64,000 bases of DNA from UBA1757 sp045627385 (GCA_045627385.1 JAZQNO010000020.1:1-64000), one strand, 5' to 3'. Counted from the first letter of the stretch, positions 7,265 to 16,324 are shown. The notes: a model not told the origin generated them from the letters alone. Translations and numbers: made by a program.

Positions 7265-8536
7265 TCAGAAGCGGTTTTTCCAGCGGGAATGCAGGAATTC
7301 CGACAGTTTGTTTTCGGCCGGATTGTCCTGGGGGTGCCAGATGGGGCGGTCGAGCAGGTCGGAGGGCAGGTATTCCTGCTCCACGAAATGGCCGGGATAG
7401 TTGTGGGCGTAGCGGTAGTCTTTGCCGTAGCCCAGCTGGCTCATGAGTTTGGTGGGCGCGTTGCGCAGATGGAGGGGAACCGGCAGGTTGCCCGTCTGGC
7501 GCACGAGGGCCAGCGCGTCGTCGATGGCTAGGTAGGCGGAGTTGCTTTTGGGGCTGGAAGCCAGATAGATGGCTGTCTCGGAGAGTACGATGCGGCTTTC
7601 GGGCCAGCCCAGTTTGTGGACGGCTTCGAAGCAGGCGTTGGCCAGCAACACGGCGTTGGGGTTGGCCAGGCCGATGTCTTCGGAGGCCGAGATGAGCAGG
7701 CGCCGGGCGATGAATTTGGGGTCTTCGCCGCCTTCGATCATGCGGGCCAGCCAGTAGACGGCGGCGTCGGGGTCGCTGCCGCGCACCGATTTGATGAAGG
7801 CCGAGATGATGTCGTAGTGCATGTCGCCGTCCTTGTCGTAGGCCAGCGGGTTTCTCTGCAGTTTTTCGGTGACGGTGGTGTCGTTGATGATGACCGACTC
7901 GCCGGGGGCGGCGGTCTGGCACATCAGTTCCAGTATGTTGAGCAGTTTGCGGGCGTCGCCGCCGCTGTAGCGGAACAGGTTGGCCTTTTCTTCCACCACC
8001 ACGTTGAGGGTTTTCAGTTCCTTGTCTTCGCGCAGGGCTCTGTCGAGCAGGCGGTCGAGGTCGTCTTTTTCGAGTTCCTTGAGCACGTAGACCTGGCAGC
8101 GCGAGAGCAGGGGGGTGATGACTTCGAAGGAGGGGTTTTCGGTGGTGGCGCCGATGAGGATGAAGGTGCCGTCTTCGACGGCGGCCAGCAGCGAATCTTG
8201 CTGCGCCTTGTTGAATCGGTGTATCTCGTCGATGAAGAGGATGGGCGGCTTGCTGTCGAAAAAGCGGCTGTTGCGGGCCTTTTCGATGACTTCGCGCACT
8301 TCTTTCACGCCTGAGGTGACGGCGCTGAGGGTGTAGAAGGGGCATTCGAGCCGGTAGGCGACGATGCGTGCCAGGGTGGTCTTGCCCACGCCCGGAGGGC
8401 CCCAGAGTATGAAGGAGCTGAGGTGGCCGCTGTCGATCATGCGGCGCAACACGCCATCGGGGCCGACAAGGTGCTGCTGACCCACATAGCCCTCCAGATC
8501 GAGGGGCCTCATACGTTCTGCCAGAGGTTGTGACAT
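7265..8536 (-). CDS. rarA: replication-associated recombination protein A
   Basis: A 423-residue clamp-loader-like AAA+ ATPase (RarA/MgsA/WRNIP1 family) that acts at stalled replication forks. The ATG at 8536 (MSQPLAERMRP) matches the usual family N-terminus; a TTG seven codons earlier is less likely. Walker A is GPPGVGKTT and Walker B is LFIDEIH, with the sensor region IGATTENPSF. The C-terminal MgsA region contains SAFIKSVRGSDPDAAVYWLARM and YPGHFVEQEYLP. It is divergent from serC. The GH105-type and VanX-like genes follow on the same strand. Confidence 0.96.
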   Translation of the reverse strand: MSQPLAERMRPLDLEGYVGQQHLVGPDGVLRRMIDSGHLSSFILWGPPGVGKTTLARIVAYRLECPFYTLSAVTSGVKEVREVIEKARNSRFFDSKPPILFIDEIHRFNKAQQDSLLAAVEDGTFILIGATTENPSFEVITPLLSRCQVYVLKELEKDDLDRLLDRALREDKELKTLNVVVEEKANLFRYSGGDARKLLNILELMCQTAAPGESVIINDTTVTEKLQRNPLAYDKDGDMHYDIISAFIKSVRGSDPDAAVYWLARMIEGGEDPKFIARRLLISASEDIGLANPNAVLLANACFEAVHKLGWPESRIVLSETAIYLASSPKSNSAYLAIDDALALVRQTGNLPVPLHLRNAPTKLMSQLGYGKDYRYAHNYPGHFVEQEYLPSDLLDRPIWHPQDNPAENKLSEFLHSRWKNRF

Positions 8537-8585
8537 AGGGTGCGAAAAATCTTTCAAAAGTATATAATCGCGAATGATTATGCAA

Positions 8586-8682
8586 GAGCAAAATTATTGC
8601 TCCACAAACTTGTCGAACGAAAAATAATGCGTAAATTCGCAGCACTTTCGGTGAGCAGTTGGACGGATTTGTCTGTGCTCAC
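8586..8682 (+). promoter_or_regulatory. serC upstream region: inverted repeats and weak promoter candidate
   Basis: The 180-base rarA-serC intergenic region holds two inverted repeats: gagcaa/ttgctc at 8586-8602 with a 5-base loop, and gtgagca/tgctcac at 8651-8682 with an 18-base loop. A near-consensus -7 (TAAATTCG, 8632-8639) has TTG at 8610-8612 upstream. The second repeat would lie in the serC leader transcript. The sequence is also A/T-rich compared with the genes around it. No known riboswitch is recognised. Confidence 0.3.
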
Positions 8683-8716
8683 TCAAATGTCTGAAGATCA
8701 ATTTTTTATATACATT

Positions 8717-9790
8717 ATGAAGAAGTATAATTTTTCAGCAGGACCCTCTATCCTGAGCGAGTTTGCCATTCAGGAAACCGCAAAAGCAGTCATCGACTTT
8801 GCCGGTACCGGCCTTTCCCTGATGGAAGTTTCACACCGCGGTAAGGAATTTACCGCTGTCATCAACGAAGCTCGTGCCACTATCAAGGAAATCCTTGAGA
8901 TTCCCGAGGAATTTGAAGTGGTCTTCCTGGGTGGAGGTGCCAGCTTGCAGTTCTGCATGGCTCCTTACAACTTCCTCGAGAAGAAAGCCTCTTTCCTCGA
9001 TACGGGCACTTGGGCCAACAAGGCCATCAAGGAGGCCAAACTCTTCGGTGAAGTGAATGTGGTCGCCTCTTCCAAGGCCGACAACTACACCTACATTCCC
9101 AAAAACTACGAAGTTCCTGCCGATTCTGACTATTTCTACTATTGCACCAACAACACCATCTACGGTACGGAGACCAAGAAGGACCTTTCCTTCGGCAACA
9201 TCCCCGTGATTGCAGACATGTCGTCCGATATCTTCTCGCGCCGCATCGATTTCACCCACTACGATCTGATCTTCGCCGGTGCCCAGAAGAACCTGGCTCC
9301 CGCCGGCGTCACTCTGGTCATCGTCCGCAAGAGCGCTCTGGGCCGCGTGAGCCGCGCCATCCCCACGATGCTCGACTACCGCACTCATGTGGACAAGGAG
9401 TCGATGTTCAACACGCCTCCCTGTCTGCCCATCTTCACCGCCCTGCAGACTGCCAAGTGGTACAAGAGCCTCGGCGGCATCGACGCCATCCACAAGATCA
9501 ACGAGGACAAGGCCGCCCTGCTGTACAATGAAATCGACAGCAACCGCATGTTCAAGGGTACCGTCACCTGCGAGGAAGACCGTTCCATCATGAACGTCAC
9601 CTTTGTCATGGCCGACGAATACAAGGACCTTGAAGAGGAGTTCGCCAAGTTTGCCGCCGAAGCCGGCATGGTGGGCATCAAGGGTCACCGCTCGGTGGGC
9701 GGTTTCCGCGCCTCCATCTACAACGCCATGCCTCTGAGCGGCGTTCAGGCTCTGGTTGACACGATGAAGAAATTTGCCGCTACCAAATAA
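8717..9790 (+). CDS. serC: phosphoserine aminotransferase
   Basis: A 357-residue PLP-dependent class V aminotransferase that converts 3-phosphohydroxypyruvate and glutamate to phosphoserine (second step of serine synthesis; the same enzyme can serve pyridoxal phosphate synthesis). MKKYNFSAGPS is the family N-terminus; a much longer open frame upstream is not used. FLGGGASLQF is the cofactor phosphate-binding region and FAGAQKNLAPAG carries the Schiff-base lysine. GHRSVGGFRASIYNAM is the conserved C-terminal substrate-binding stretch. serA follows 11 bases later, giving a serine operon. Confidence 0.97.
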   Translation: MKKYNFSAGPSILSEFAIQETAKAVIDFAGTGLSLMEVSHRGKEFTAVINEARATIKEILEIPEEFEVVFLGGGASLQFCMAPYNFLEKKASFLDTGTWANKAIKEAKLFGEVNVVASSKADNYTYIPKNYEVPADSDYFYYCTNNTIYGTETKKDLSFGNIPVIADMSSDIFSRRIDFTHYDLIFAGAQKNLAPAGVTLVIVRKSALGRVSRAIPTMLDYRTHVDKESMFNTPPCLPIFTALQTAKWYKSLGGIDAIHKINEDKAALLYNEIDSNRMFKGTVTCEEDRSIMNVTFVMADEYKDLEEEFAKFAAEAGMVGIKGHRSVGGFRASIYNAMPLSGVQALVDTMKKFAATK

Positions 9791-9801
9791 GTACACAAGA
9801 T

Positions 9802-10722
9802 ATGAAAGTTTTAGTCGCTACAGACAAACCTTTTGCTCCCGTTGCCGTCAAGGGCATCCGCGAAGTTGTCGAATCAGCCGGATACGAACTGGTTCTGCTC
9901 GAAAAATATGGCGATAAGGCCAATCTTCTGAAAGCTGTGGAAACGGCCGACGCCGTCATCATCCGCAGCGATGTCATCGATGCCGAAGTGCTGAACGCTG
10001 CCAAGCAGCTGAAGATCGTGGTCCGTGCCGGTGCCGGTTACGACAATGTCGATCTTGAGGCCGCCACTGCCCGTAAGGTGTGTGTGATGAACACTCCTGG
10101 CCAGAACTCCAACGCCGTGGCCGAACTGGCTTTCGGTCTGATGGTGTTTGCCGTGCGCAACCTGTACAACGGAACTTCCGGTACAGAACTGAAGGGCAAG
10201 AAACTGGGTATCCACGCCTATGGCAACGTGGGTCGCAACGTGGCCCGCATCGCCAAGGGTTTCGGCATGGAAGTGTACGCTTACGACGCGTTTGTGCCCG
10301 CCGATGCCATGAAGAAGGAAGGCATCGTTCCCGTAGGCAGCGCTGAAGAGCTCTACAGCACCTGCAACATCGTGTCTCTGCACATCCCGGCAACCGCCGA
10401 GACCAAGAACTCCATCAACGGCGAACTGGTCGGCCGTCTGCCCAAGGGCGGCGTGCTCATCAACACGGCCCGCAAGGAGGTCATCGACGAGACTTCTCTG
10501 CTGATGCTGATGGAAAACCGCACCGACCTGAAGTACATGACCGACGTCATGCCTGCCGCCGATGCCAAGTTCTCCGAGAAATTCCCCGACCGTTATTTCG
10601 CCACTCCCAAGAAGATGGGTGCGCAGACGGCCGAAGCCAATATCAACGCCGGCATCGCCGCTGCCAAGCAGATTGTCGATTTTCTGCAGAACGGCAACGA
10701 GCGTTTCCGTGTCAACAAGTAA
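9802..10722 (+). CDS. serA: D-3-phosphoglycerate dehydrogenase, short form
   Basis: A 306-residue NAD-dependent dehydrogenase that oxidises 3-phosphoglycerate in the first step of serine synthesis. There is no C-terminal ACT or intervening domain, so allosteric serine control by that route is unlikely. The NAD-binding loop reads GIHAYGNVG, and NTARKEVIDE contains the catalytic-region Arg/Glu neighbourhood. Oddly, the usual active-site TPHIG block is TPKKMG here, so Lys270 occupies the position of the catalytic His. Short dehydrogenases with this change are, as I recall, known from Bacteroidales and Entamoeba. The gene lies between serC and DUF1015 with gaps of 11 and 6 bases. Confidence 0.93.
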   Translation: MKVLVATDKPFAPVAVKGIREVVESAGYELVLLEKYGDKANLLKAVETADAVIIRSDVIDAEVLNAAKQLKIVVRAGAGYDNVDLEAATARKVCVMNTPGQNSNAVAELAFGLMVFAVRNLYNGTSGTELKGKKLGIHAYGNVGRNVARIAKGFGMEVYAYDAFVPADAMKKEGIVPVGSAEELYSTCNIVSLHIPATAETKNSINGELVGRLPKGGVLINTARKEVIDETSLLMLMENRTDLKYMTDVMPAADAKFSEKFPDRYFATPKKMGAQTAEANINAGIAAAKQIVDFLQNGNERFRVNK

Positions 10723-10728
10723 TTTTCT

Positions 10729-11973
10729 ATGGCAAAAGTAAAACCTTTCAGAGGTTGGAGACCACCTGTCGATTTAGTCGAACAGGTGGTTTCGCGTCCT
10801 TATGACGTCCTCAACTCGCAAGAAGCCTGGCAGGAAGCCCAGGGCAACGAAAAGTCTCTGTATCACATCATCAAGCCGGAAATCGATTTCAGTCCGATTG
10901 CCGACGAGCACGATGCCAAGGTCTATGACAAGGCTGTCGAGAACTTCCGCAAGTTCCGCGAAAAGGGCTGGCTCGTGCAGGACGAGAAGGAAGAGTACTA
11001 CATCTACGCTCAGACGATGAACGGCCGCACACAGTACGGTCTGGTGGTCTGCGCCAATGTGGACGACTATCTCAACGGGGTCATCAAGAAGCATGAACTG
11101 ACCCGCCGCGACAAGGAAGAAGACCGCATGAAGCACGTGCGCATCAACAGCGCCAACATCGAACCGGTTTTCTTCGCCTATCCCGACGACAAGGAGCTGG
11201 ATGCCATCGTGGCCAAGTATACGGCTCAGAAGCCTGTCTACGATTTCATCGCCCCCGGCGACGGTTTCGGACATTATTTCTGGGTGATCGACAAGGATGA
11301 GGACATCGCTGCTGTGACGGCCCGCTTCGCCGCCATGCCGGCCATGTACATCGCCGACGGCCATCACCGTACGGCTGCCGCCGCTCTGGTGGGCAACGAG
11401 CGCCGTCTGGCCAATCCCAATCATCGCGGCGACGAGGAGTACAACTATTTCCTGGCGGTCTGCTTCCCCGACAATCAGCTGAACATCATCGACTACAACC
11501 GTGTGGTGAAAGACCTCAACGGCATGTCGGCCGACGAGTTCCTGAAGGCGCTGGCCCAGGATTTCGAAGTGGAGGAGAAGGGTGGCGACATCTACCGCCC
11601 CTGTGCCCTGCACAATTTCTCGCTCTATCTGGAAGGCAAGTGGTATTCACTGACCGCCAAGGCCGGCCGCTACGACGATGCCGACCCCATCGGCGTGCTC
11701 GACGTGACCATCTCTTCTCAGTTGATTCTGGACAAGCTCTTGGGCATCAAGGATCTGCGCAGCGACAAGCGCATTGATTTCGTGGGCGGCATCCGCGGCC
11801 TGGGCGAATTGAAGCGTCGCGTGGACAACGGAGAAATGAAGGTGGCTCTGGCACTGTATCCGGTTTCGATGAAGCAGCTGATCGATATTGCCGACAGCGG
11901 CAACATCATGCCTCCGAAGACCACCTGGTTTGAACCTAAACTTCGCAGCGGACTGATCATCCACACTTTTTGA
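10729..11973 (+). CDS. DUF1015 family protein
   Basis: A 414-residue protein beginning MAKVKPFRGWRPP with RPYDVLNSQEA, the DUF1015 N-terminal signature. The conserved YIADGHHRTAAA motif is near residue 210. It has no signal peptide and is expected in the cytoplasm. It starts 6 bases after serA, an arrangement I recall as common in Bacteroidota, which suggests a link to serine metabolism. Its biochemical activity is uncertain, though DUF1015 proteins have been proposed to be serine kinase-like (SerK family). That assignment is from general knowledge and is not demonstrated by this sequence. Confidence 0.92.
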   Translation: MAKVKPFRGWRPPVDLVEQVVSRPYDVLNSQEAWQEAQGNEKSLYHIIKPEIDFSPIADEHDAKVYDKAVENFRKFREKGWLVQDEKEEYYIYAQTMNGRTQYGLVVCANVDDYLNGVIKKHELTRRDKEEDRMKHVRINSANIEPVFFAYPDDKELDAIVAKYTAQKPVYDFIAPGDGFGHYFWVIDKDEDIAAVTARFAAMPAMYIADGHHRTAAAALVGNERRLANPNHRGDEEYNYFLAVCFPDNQLNIIDYNRVVKDLNGMSADEFLKALAQDFEVEEKGGDIYRPCALHNFSLYLEGKWYSLTAKAGRYDDADPIGVLDVTISSQLILDKLLGIKDLRSDKRIDFVGGIRGLGELKRRVDNGEMKVALALYPVSMKQLIDIADSGNIMPPKTTWFEPKLRSGLIIHTF

Positions 11974-12035
11974 ACACTCTATAAAAGGCTGTGACGGATG
12001 CGTTTGTGCGCCCGTTGCAGCCTTATTGGCTTCTG

Positions 12036-12641
12036 ATGGCAACAGATCTGTACAAGACATTGGCCGGCCCTTCCGAGGGCCTGTACAAGGATAAAGGCAG
12101 CCGATTCCTGTCTTTCGCCTTTCCTGTGTCGTCGGTCGAGGAAGCCATGTCGCTGGTGGAAGACCTGCGCAAGCGCTATCACGATGCCCGTCACTGCTGC
12201 TATGCCTACAGTGTGGGGGTGGACAGTCCGCAGACCCGTGCCAATGACGACGGCGAGCCTTCGGGCACGGCGGGCAGGCCGATTCTGGGGCAGATCCGTT
12301 CGTTCGGTCTGGACAATGTGCTGATTGCGGTGGTGCGCTATTTCGGGGGTGTTCTGCTGGGTACGGGCGGTCTGACGGTGGCCTACAAGTCGGCGGCGGC
12401 AGATGCGCTTGAGAAGGCGCAGACGGTGGAAAAGACTTTGGAAGATGCGATTTGTCTGAGTTGTGACTATCTTTGCATCAACGAAGTGATGAAGCTGGTC
12501 AAGGAAGAGAAGCTGGGTCTGGTGGATCCGGTCTACGACCAGGTGTGCACGATGACGCTGCGGGTGCCCAAGAGCAGTCGCGAGTCGCTGGAGAATCGTC
12601 TGCTGAAAATTGAATCGCTCCGATTGCTGGAATCTGTATGA
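12036..12641 (+). CDS. YigZ/IMPACT family protein (UPF0029)
   Basis: A 201-residue protein. The ATG at 12036 (MATDLYKTLAGPSEG) is preferred to an in-frame GTG at 11991 because family members begin close to the KxKGSRF motif, here KDKGSRFLSF. The core IMPACT signatures are NDDGEPSGTAGRPIL and VVRYFGGVLLGTGGL. YigZ-type proteins are thought to bind RNA or ribosome-associated factors, but their function is not settled. Its stop overlaps the smpB start (ATGA), which ties it to translation quality control by position. Confidence 0.92.
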   Translation: MATDLYKTLAGPSEGLYKDKGSRFLSFAFPVSSVEEAMSLVEDLRKRYHDARHCCYAYSVGVDSPQTRANDDGEPSGTAGRPILGQIRSFGLDNVLIAVVRYFGGVLLGTGGLTVAYKSAAADALEKAQTVEKTLEDAICLSCDYLCINEVMKLVKEEKLGLVDPVYDQVCTMTLRVPKSSRESLENRLLKIESLRLLESV

Positions 12642-13105
12642 AAATGAAACTTGAACATAAGGTATTGGTCAAGAACAAGAAGGCTTCTTTCGACTACATC
12701 CTCACCGATTTCTATACGGCGGGGCTGGTGCTGACGGGCACTGAGATGAAGGCGCTCCGCCAGGGAAAGGCCAGTCTGACCGACAGTTATGTGGTCTTCT
12801 ACGGCAACGAGCTTTGGGTCAAGGGTACGCAGATTTCGGTCTATGAAAACGGTTCCTACAACAACCATCAGCCCAAGCGTGACCGCAAGCTGCTGCTGAC
12901 GAAGAAGGAACTTCGCAAAATCGAACGTGAGACCAAGGAGACGGGTTTCACCATTGTGCCGACCAAGCTGTTCATCAACGATGGGGGTTGGGCCAAGCTG
13001 GAGATTGCCATCGCGAAGGGTAAGAAGGCCTATGACAAACGCGAGTCGCTGAAGGAAAAGGACGACCGCCGCGACATGGACCGTGTCTTCAAGTCACATC
13101 TGTAG
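12638..13105 (+). CDS. smpB: SsrA-binding protein
   Basis: A 155-residue protein that binds tmRNA and delivers it to stalled ribosomes in trans-translation. The family order is clear: an N-terminal NKKASFDYIL, the loop TGTEMKALRQGKASLTDSY, then GWAKLEIAIAKGKKAYDKRE and a basic C-terminal tail (RRDMDRVFKS) that enters the decoding centre. Its ATG overlaps the preceding stop, so it is probably translationally coupled. tmRNA itself is not in the window. It converges with the GNAT-like gene 3 bases later. Confidence 0.97.
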   Translation: MKMKLEHKVLVKNKKASFDYILTDFYTAGLVLTGTEMKALRQGKASLTDSYVVFYGNELWVKGTQISVYENGSYNNHQPKRDRKLLLTKKELRKIERETKETGFTIVPTKLFINDGGWAKLEIAIAKGKKAYDKRESLKEKDDRRDMDRVFKSHL

Positions 13106-13108
13106 AAA

Positions 13109-14224
13109 TCAGAAGATTTTGATGTAGCAGCGTTTGCGCTTGTTCTGCACGTGGTTGTAGTTTTTCCAGTTGCGGATGGCGGCCTGATTGTCTTCCAGCA
13201 TGCCGGTGGTTTCCACTTGGAGCATCTGATACTTGGAGAAGACCGGCTGCGCGGCGTTGATGACCATTCCCAACACACCTTTTGACTGATATTCGGGATC
13301 TATTCCGGTGAGGAACAGGTCGATGGTGTCGTTGTGCTTGCGCGACCAGAGCAGGGAAATGAGGGCGCGCAGGCCCAGTTTGCCTTTGGCGATCTGCATG
13401 GTGCGGGTGAGCGATGGCACGGGCACGATGAAGGCCACGATGTGGTCGTTCTCGTCCATGACCAGTTTGACGAATTCTGTGTTGATGACGGGCACATAGT
13501 CGTTGAGCACGGCTTCGATCATCTTGTCGTCGAGGGGGGCGAAGGAGAAGAGGTTGTAGAACGATTTGTTGAGCAGATGGAACACGTCGTGTCCCAGACG
13601 GCGCAGCTCTTTTTTGGAATGGACGTCCACCACATGCAGTTTGTAGCGCTGGGCGATGATGTCGGAAAGGCGTACGGCTTTTTCGGGCATTTCGGCGTCG
13701 AGCTGGAGGCGGAATTCGATCCAGTCTTTGTGTTTGAGATAGCCGAGGCGCTCGATGTGGCGGTGGTAATATTCGTGATGATAGACCGAGGCTACTGAGG
13801 GCATCTGGTCGAAGCCTTCCACCAGTACGGCCTGACTGTCGAGGTTGGAGAATCCCAACGGACCCATGATGCCGGTCATTCCTTTTTCTTTGGCCCAGGC
13901 TTCGGCCGTGGCGAACAGGGCGTCGACCACTTCTTCGTCGTCGATGAATTCGCAGCGGGTGAAACGGCCCAGCTTTTCCTGGGTCTTTTCGATATAGGCG
14001 TAGTGGATGATGCCGCCGATGCGTCCGACGGTCTCTCCGTCGCGGCGGGCGATCCAGAATTTGGCTTCGCTGAAATTGAGGTAGGGGTTTTCGGGGCTGA
14101 TGCTCTTCATTTCACCCTTGATGATGGGCGGCACCCAATAGGGGTTGCCTTTGTACAGCTTGAAAGGAAGCATGACGAACTCTTTGCGCAGGGCAGGTGT
14201 GTTGACTTCAATGATTTCTACCAT
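13109..14224 (-). CDS. GNAT-like N-acetyltransferase, function unknown
   Basis: A 371-residue protein. The ATG at 14224 (MVEIIEVNTPALRKEFV) is preferred to an upstream frame that would start inside the hairpin region. It has FVMLPFKLYKGNPYWVPPI and IMGPLGFSNLDSQAVLVEGF, typical of a widespread family annotated as hypothetical or YghO-like. A C-terminal GNAT-like fold is suggested by LTGIDPEYQSKGVLGMVINAA and ETTGMLEDNQAAIRNWK. No signal peptide is seen. The substrate is unknown. It follows the M49 peptidase on the same strand with 72 bases between. Confidence 0.8.
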   Translation of the reverse strand: MVEIIEVNTPALRKEFVMLPFKLYKGNPYWVPPIIKGEMKSISPENPYLNFSEAKFWIARRDGETVGRIGGIIHYAYIEKTQEKLGRFTRCEFIDDEEVVDALFATAEAWAKEKGMTGIMGPLGFSNLDSQAVLVEGFDQMPSVASVYHHEYYHRHIERLGYLKHKDWIEFRLQLDAEMPEKAVRLSDIIAQRYKLHVVDVHSKKELRRLGHDVFHLLNKSFYNLFSFAPLDDKMIEAVLNDYVPVINTEFVKLVMDENDHIVAFIVPVPSLTRTMQIAKGKLGLRALISLLWSRKHNDTIDLFLTGIDPEYQSKGVLGMVINAAQPVFSKYQMLQVETTGMLEDNQAAIRNWKNYNHVQNKRKRCYIKIF

Positions 14225-14265
14225 AACGATACACTCTTTAAAAATTTCCTCAAAAATGTGGTGAA

Positions 14266-14290
14266 GGCGTCCGACACTCAAGCGGGCGCC
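14266..14290 (-). terminator. possible hairpin terminator after the M49 peptidase
   Basis: ggcgtccg at 14266-14273 pairs with cgggcgcc at 14283-14290 over a 9-base loop, just past the stop at 14297. In the minus-strand transcript the U-run (ATTTTTG) comes about ten bases later than ideal, so termination strength is uncertain. Confidence 0.35.
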
Positions 14291-14296
14291 TCCTGA

Positions 14297-16324
14297 TTAT
14301 TCGTACAGTCCTTCGGCCGAAAGGGGAAGGGCGGCATAGTCGCGTGAGTAGCGCAGGTGCTGCTCCACATAGCCTTCGCTGTAGTCGATGGTGACGTCGG
14401 TGATGTGGCCGTCCTTGTCGCAGACGGGCTTGAGAACGGGGTTGACGAATCCGCTGTAGGGGGCGATGTCGAGTTTGGAGTAGCGGCTGAGGATTTCCTC
14501 GTGCAACTGGCTGTCCACTTTGACAGCGTAGGTCTCTACCAGACTGCGGGCGGCCTCGTAGTCGCCTTCCGATTTGCAGCGCTGGATTTCGGCCAGCAAC
14601 TGGCCGAAGGCTTCGCGCAGTTTCTTGTAGCTGTGGATGACCAGATAGGTCTTGCCTTCGCGTTTGACGAGTTCGGCCACTTGAGGACCGGCGTTGCGGA
14701 GCACCCAGTTGGCTACCAGGGCACGGTTGCGCATGTGGGCCTCTTCGATGTCATTGCCAAGTTCGATGCGTCTGAGCTGGGTCATGGCGCCGTTCATCAT
14801 ATAGGAGTAGTACTGTGCCTTGTAGGAGTCTTTGGGCATGAGGCCGAGCTCGACCATCTTGTCGTCGCCCATGAAGTAGAGGGCGAAGAGGTCGGCGCGG
14901 GCTTCTTCCATGGTGGATGAATAGGAACGCATGGCGTTGGGGTCGGTGCCTTCGAGCAATTGGCCGGAGCCGTGTCCCAGACATTCGTGCAGGTCGGTGT
15001 GGAGGTTGTCGGTGAGGTGTCCGTATTTCTCAATCATACGGATTTCCTTCTGGCTCCAGACGAATTCCTCGCTGCTGCCGTTGCCCATGGAGGCGGCGCT
15101 GTAGGCTTCGGTGATGTTTTCGATGGTGACCGATTTGCTGCCGTAGTCGCGGCGGATCCAGTCGGCGTTGGGCAGGTTGATGCCGATGGGTGTGGTGGGG
15201 TAGCAGTCACCGCCCAGCATGGCCACGTTGATGACTTTGGCGGAAACGCCTTTGACCTGGGGCTTGCGGAAACGCGGGTCGATGGGAGCATGGTCTTCGA
15301 ACCACTGGGCGTTGGCGCTGATGATTTCGGTGCGCTCCGAGGCTTCCTGATTCTTGAAGTTGATGCTGCTTTCCCAGCTCGACTTGTAGCCGATGGGGTC
15401 GCCGTAGTTTTCGATGAATCCGTTGACGAAGTCGACATGCGAATCCAGATCCTTGACCCACAATACACTGTATTCGTCAAAAGTCTTCAGGTCGCCGTTG
15501 CGGTAGTATTCGATCAGCTTGGCGATGGTGGCGGCCTGTGCCGGATTCTCGGCCACGGTCTGGGCCTTTTCCAGCCAATAGACAATCTTTTCGATGGCTT
15601 GCGAATAGCGTCCGCCGATGCGGTAGACTTCTTCCTGGAGCTGGCCCTTGGCGTCTTTGACCAGACGGCTGTTCAGTCCGTAGGAGATGGGGCAGGGGTC
15701 GTCGGGGTCGGCCATTTCGGCATAGAACTCTTCGGCTTCTTTCTGGGAAACGCCATAGTAGTAGTTCTCGGCGGAAGTGAGCAGCAGGTCGGCACCGTCG
15801 GCCTGGTTGACGCGCTTGGCCAGGAAGTCGGGGTTGAAGATGACGTCCTGGAGGATGGCCAGCAGTCTGTCGGCGGGCATGGGCAACTTGTCGGCGGGAA
15901 CGGTGTTGAGCGTTTGGGCGAAGTATTCGGCCGAGAAACCGGGTACGAACTTGTCGGTGGCGTAGTGGTGGTGGATGCCGTTGGCCACCCAGACGCGCTT
16001 GAGATAGGTCTCGAGGGCTTTCCAGTCGGCGCTTTCGCGGTCGGTTTGGGCGTTTACGTAGACGGCTTCGAGGGTCTGGCGCACCAGCAGGTTGTAGCGG
16101 CAGTTCTGGTCGAAGAGGATGTCGCGTCCCCACAGTCCGGCTTCGCTCAGATAATAGACGAGCTCTTTCTGCTGCAGGCTGAGGCGGTCGAAGCCGGGCA
16201 CCTGGTAGTGAAGGATGGAAAGGTCGGCGAAGCGGTCGGCCTGATACTGGAAGGAATCGCTGTTCTTGACCGAGCACGAGAGGCTCAGGCAGGCTAGGGC
16301 ACACATGGGAATGATTTTTTTCAT
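14297..16324 (-). CDS. dipeptidyl-peptidase III-like M49 metallopeptidase lipoprotein
   Basis: A 675-residue protein with a lipoprotein signal (LACLSLSC, Cys17). The M49 zinc motif HECLGH begins at His446 and is followed by EEARAD about 50 residues later, which supplies the third zinc ligand. Family enzymes remove dipeptides from the N-terminus of short peptides. An exported lipoprotein form fits outer peptide digestion in asaccharolytic or mixed-diet Bacteroidales, and differs from the cytosolic eukaryotic enzyme. Its ATG overlaps the aroC stop (ATGA), so the two are translationally coupled although no metabolic link is obvious. Confidence 0.9.
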   Translation of the reverse strand: MKKIIPMCALACLSLSCSVKNSDSFQYQADRFADLSILHYQVPGFDRLSLQQKELVYYLSEAGLWGRDILFDQNCRYNLLVRQTLEAVYVNAQTDRESADWKALETYLKRVWVANGIHHHYATDKFVPGFSAEYFAQTLNTVPADKLPMPADRLLAILQDVIFNPDFLAKRVNQADGADLLLTSAENYYYGVSQKEAEEFYAEMADPDDPCPISYGLNSRLVKDAKGQLQEEVYRIGGRYSQAIEKIVYWLEKAQTVAENPAQAATIAKLIEYYRNGDLKTFDEYSVLWVKDLDSHVDFVNGFIENYGDPIGYKSSWESSINFKNQEASERTEIISANAQWFEDHAPIDPRFRKPQVKGVSAKVINVAMLGGDCYPTTPIGINLPNADWIRRDYGSKSVTIENITEAYSAASMGNGSSEEFVWSQKEIRMIEKYGHLTDNLHTDLHECLGHGSGQLLEGTDPNAMRSYSSTMEEARADLFALYFMGDDKMVELGLMPKDSYKAQYYSYMMNGAMTQLRRIELGNDIEEAHMRNRALVANWVLRNAGPQVAELVKREGKTYLVIHSYKKLREAFGQLLAEIQRCKSEGDYEAARSLVETYAVKVDSQLHEEILSRYSKLDIAPYSGFVNPVLKPVCDKDGHITDVTIDYSEGYVEQHLRYSRDYAALPLSAEGLYE

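Noticed and set aside
11991..12035. GTG start at 11991 for the YigZ-type protein.
   Set aside because: It adds 15 residues not typical of the family, whereas the ATG at 12036 puts the KGSRF motif at the usual distance.
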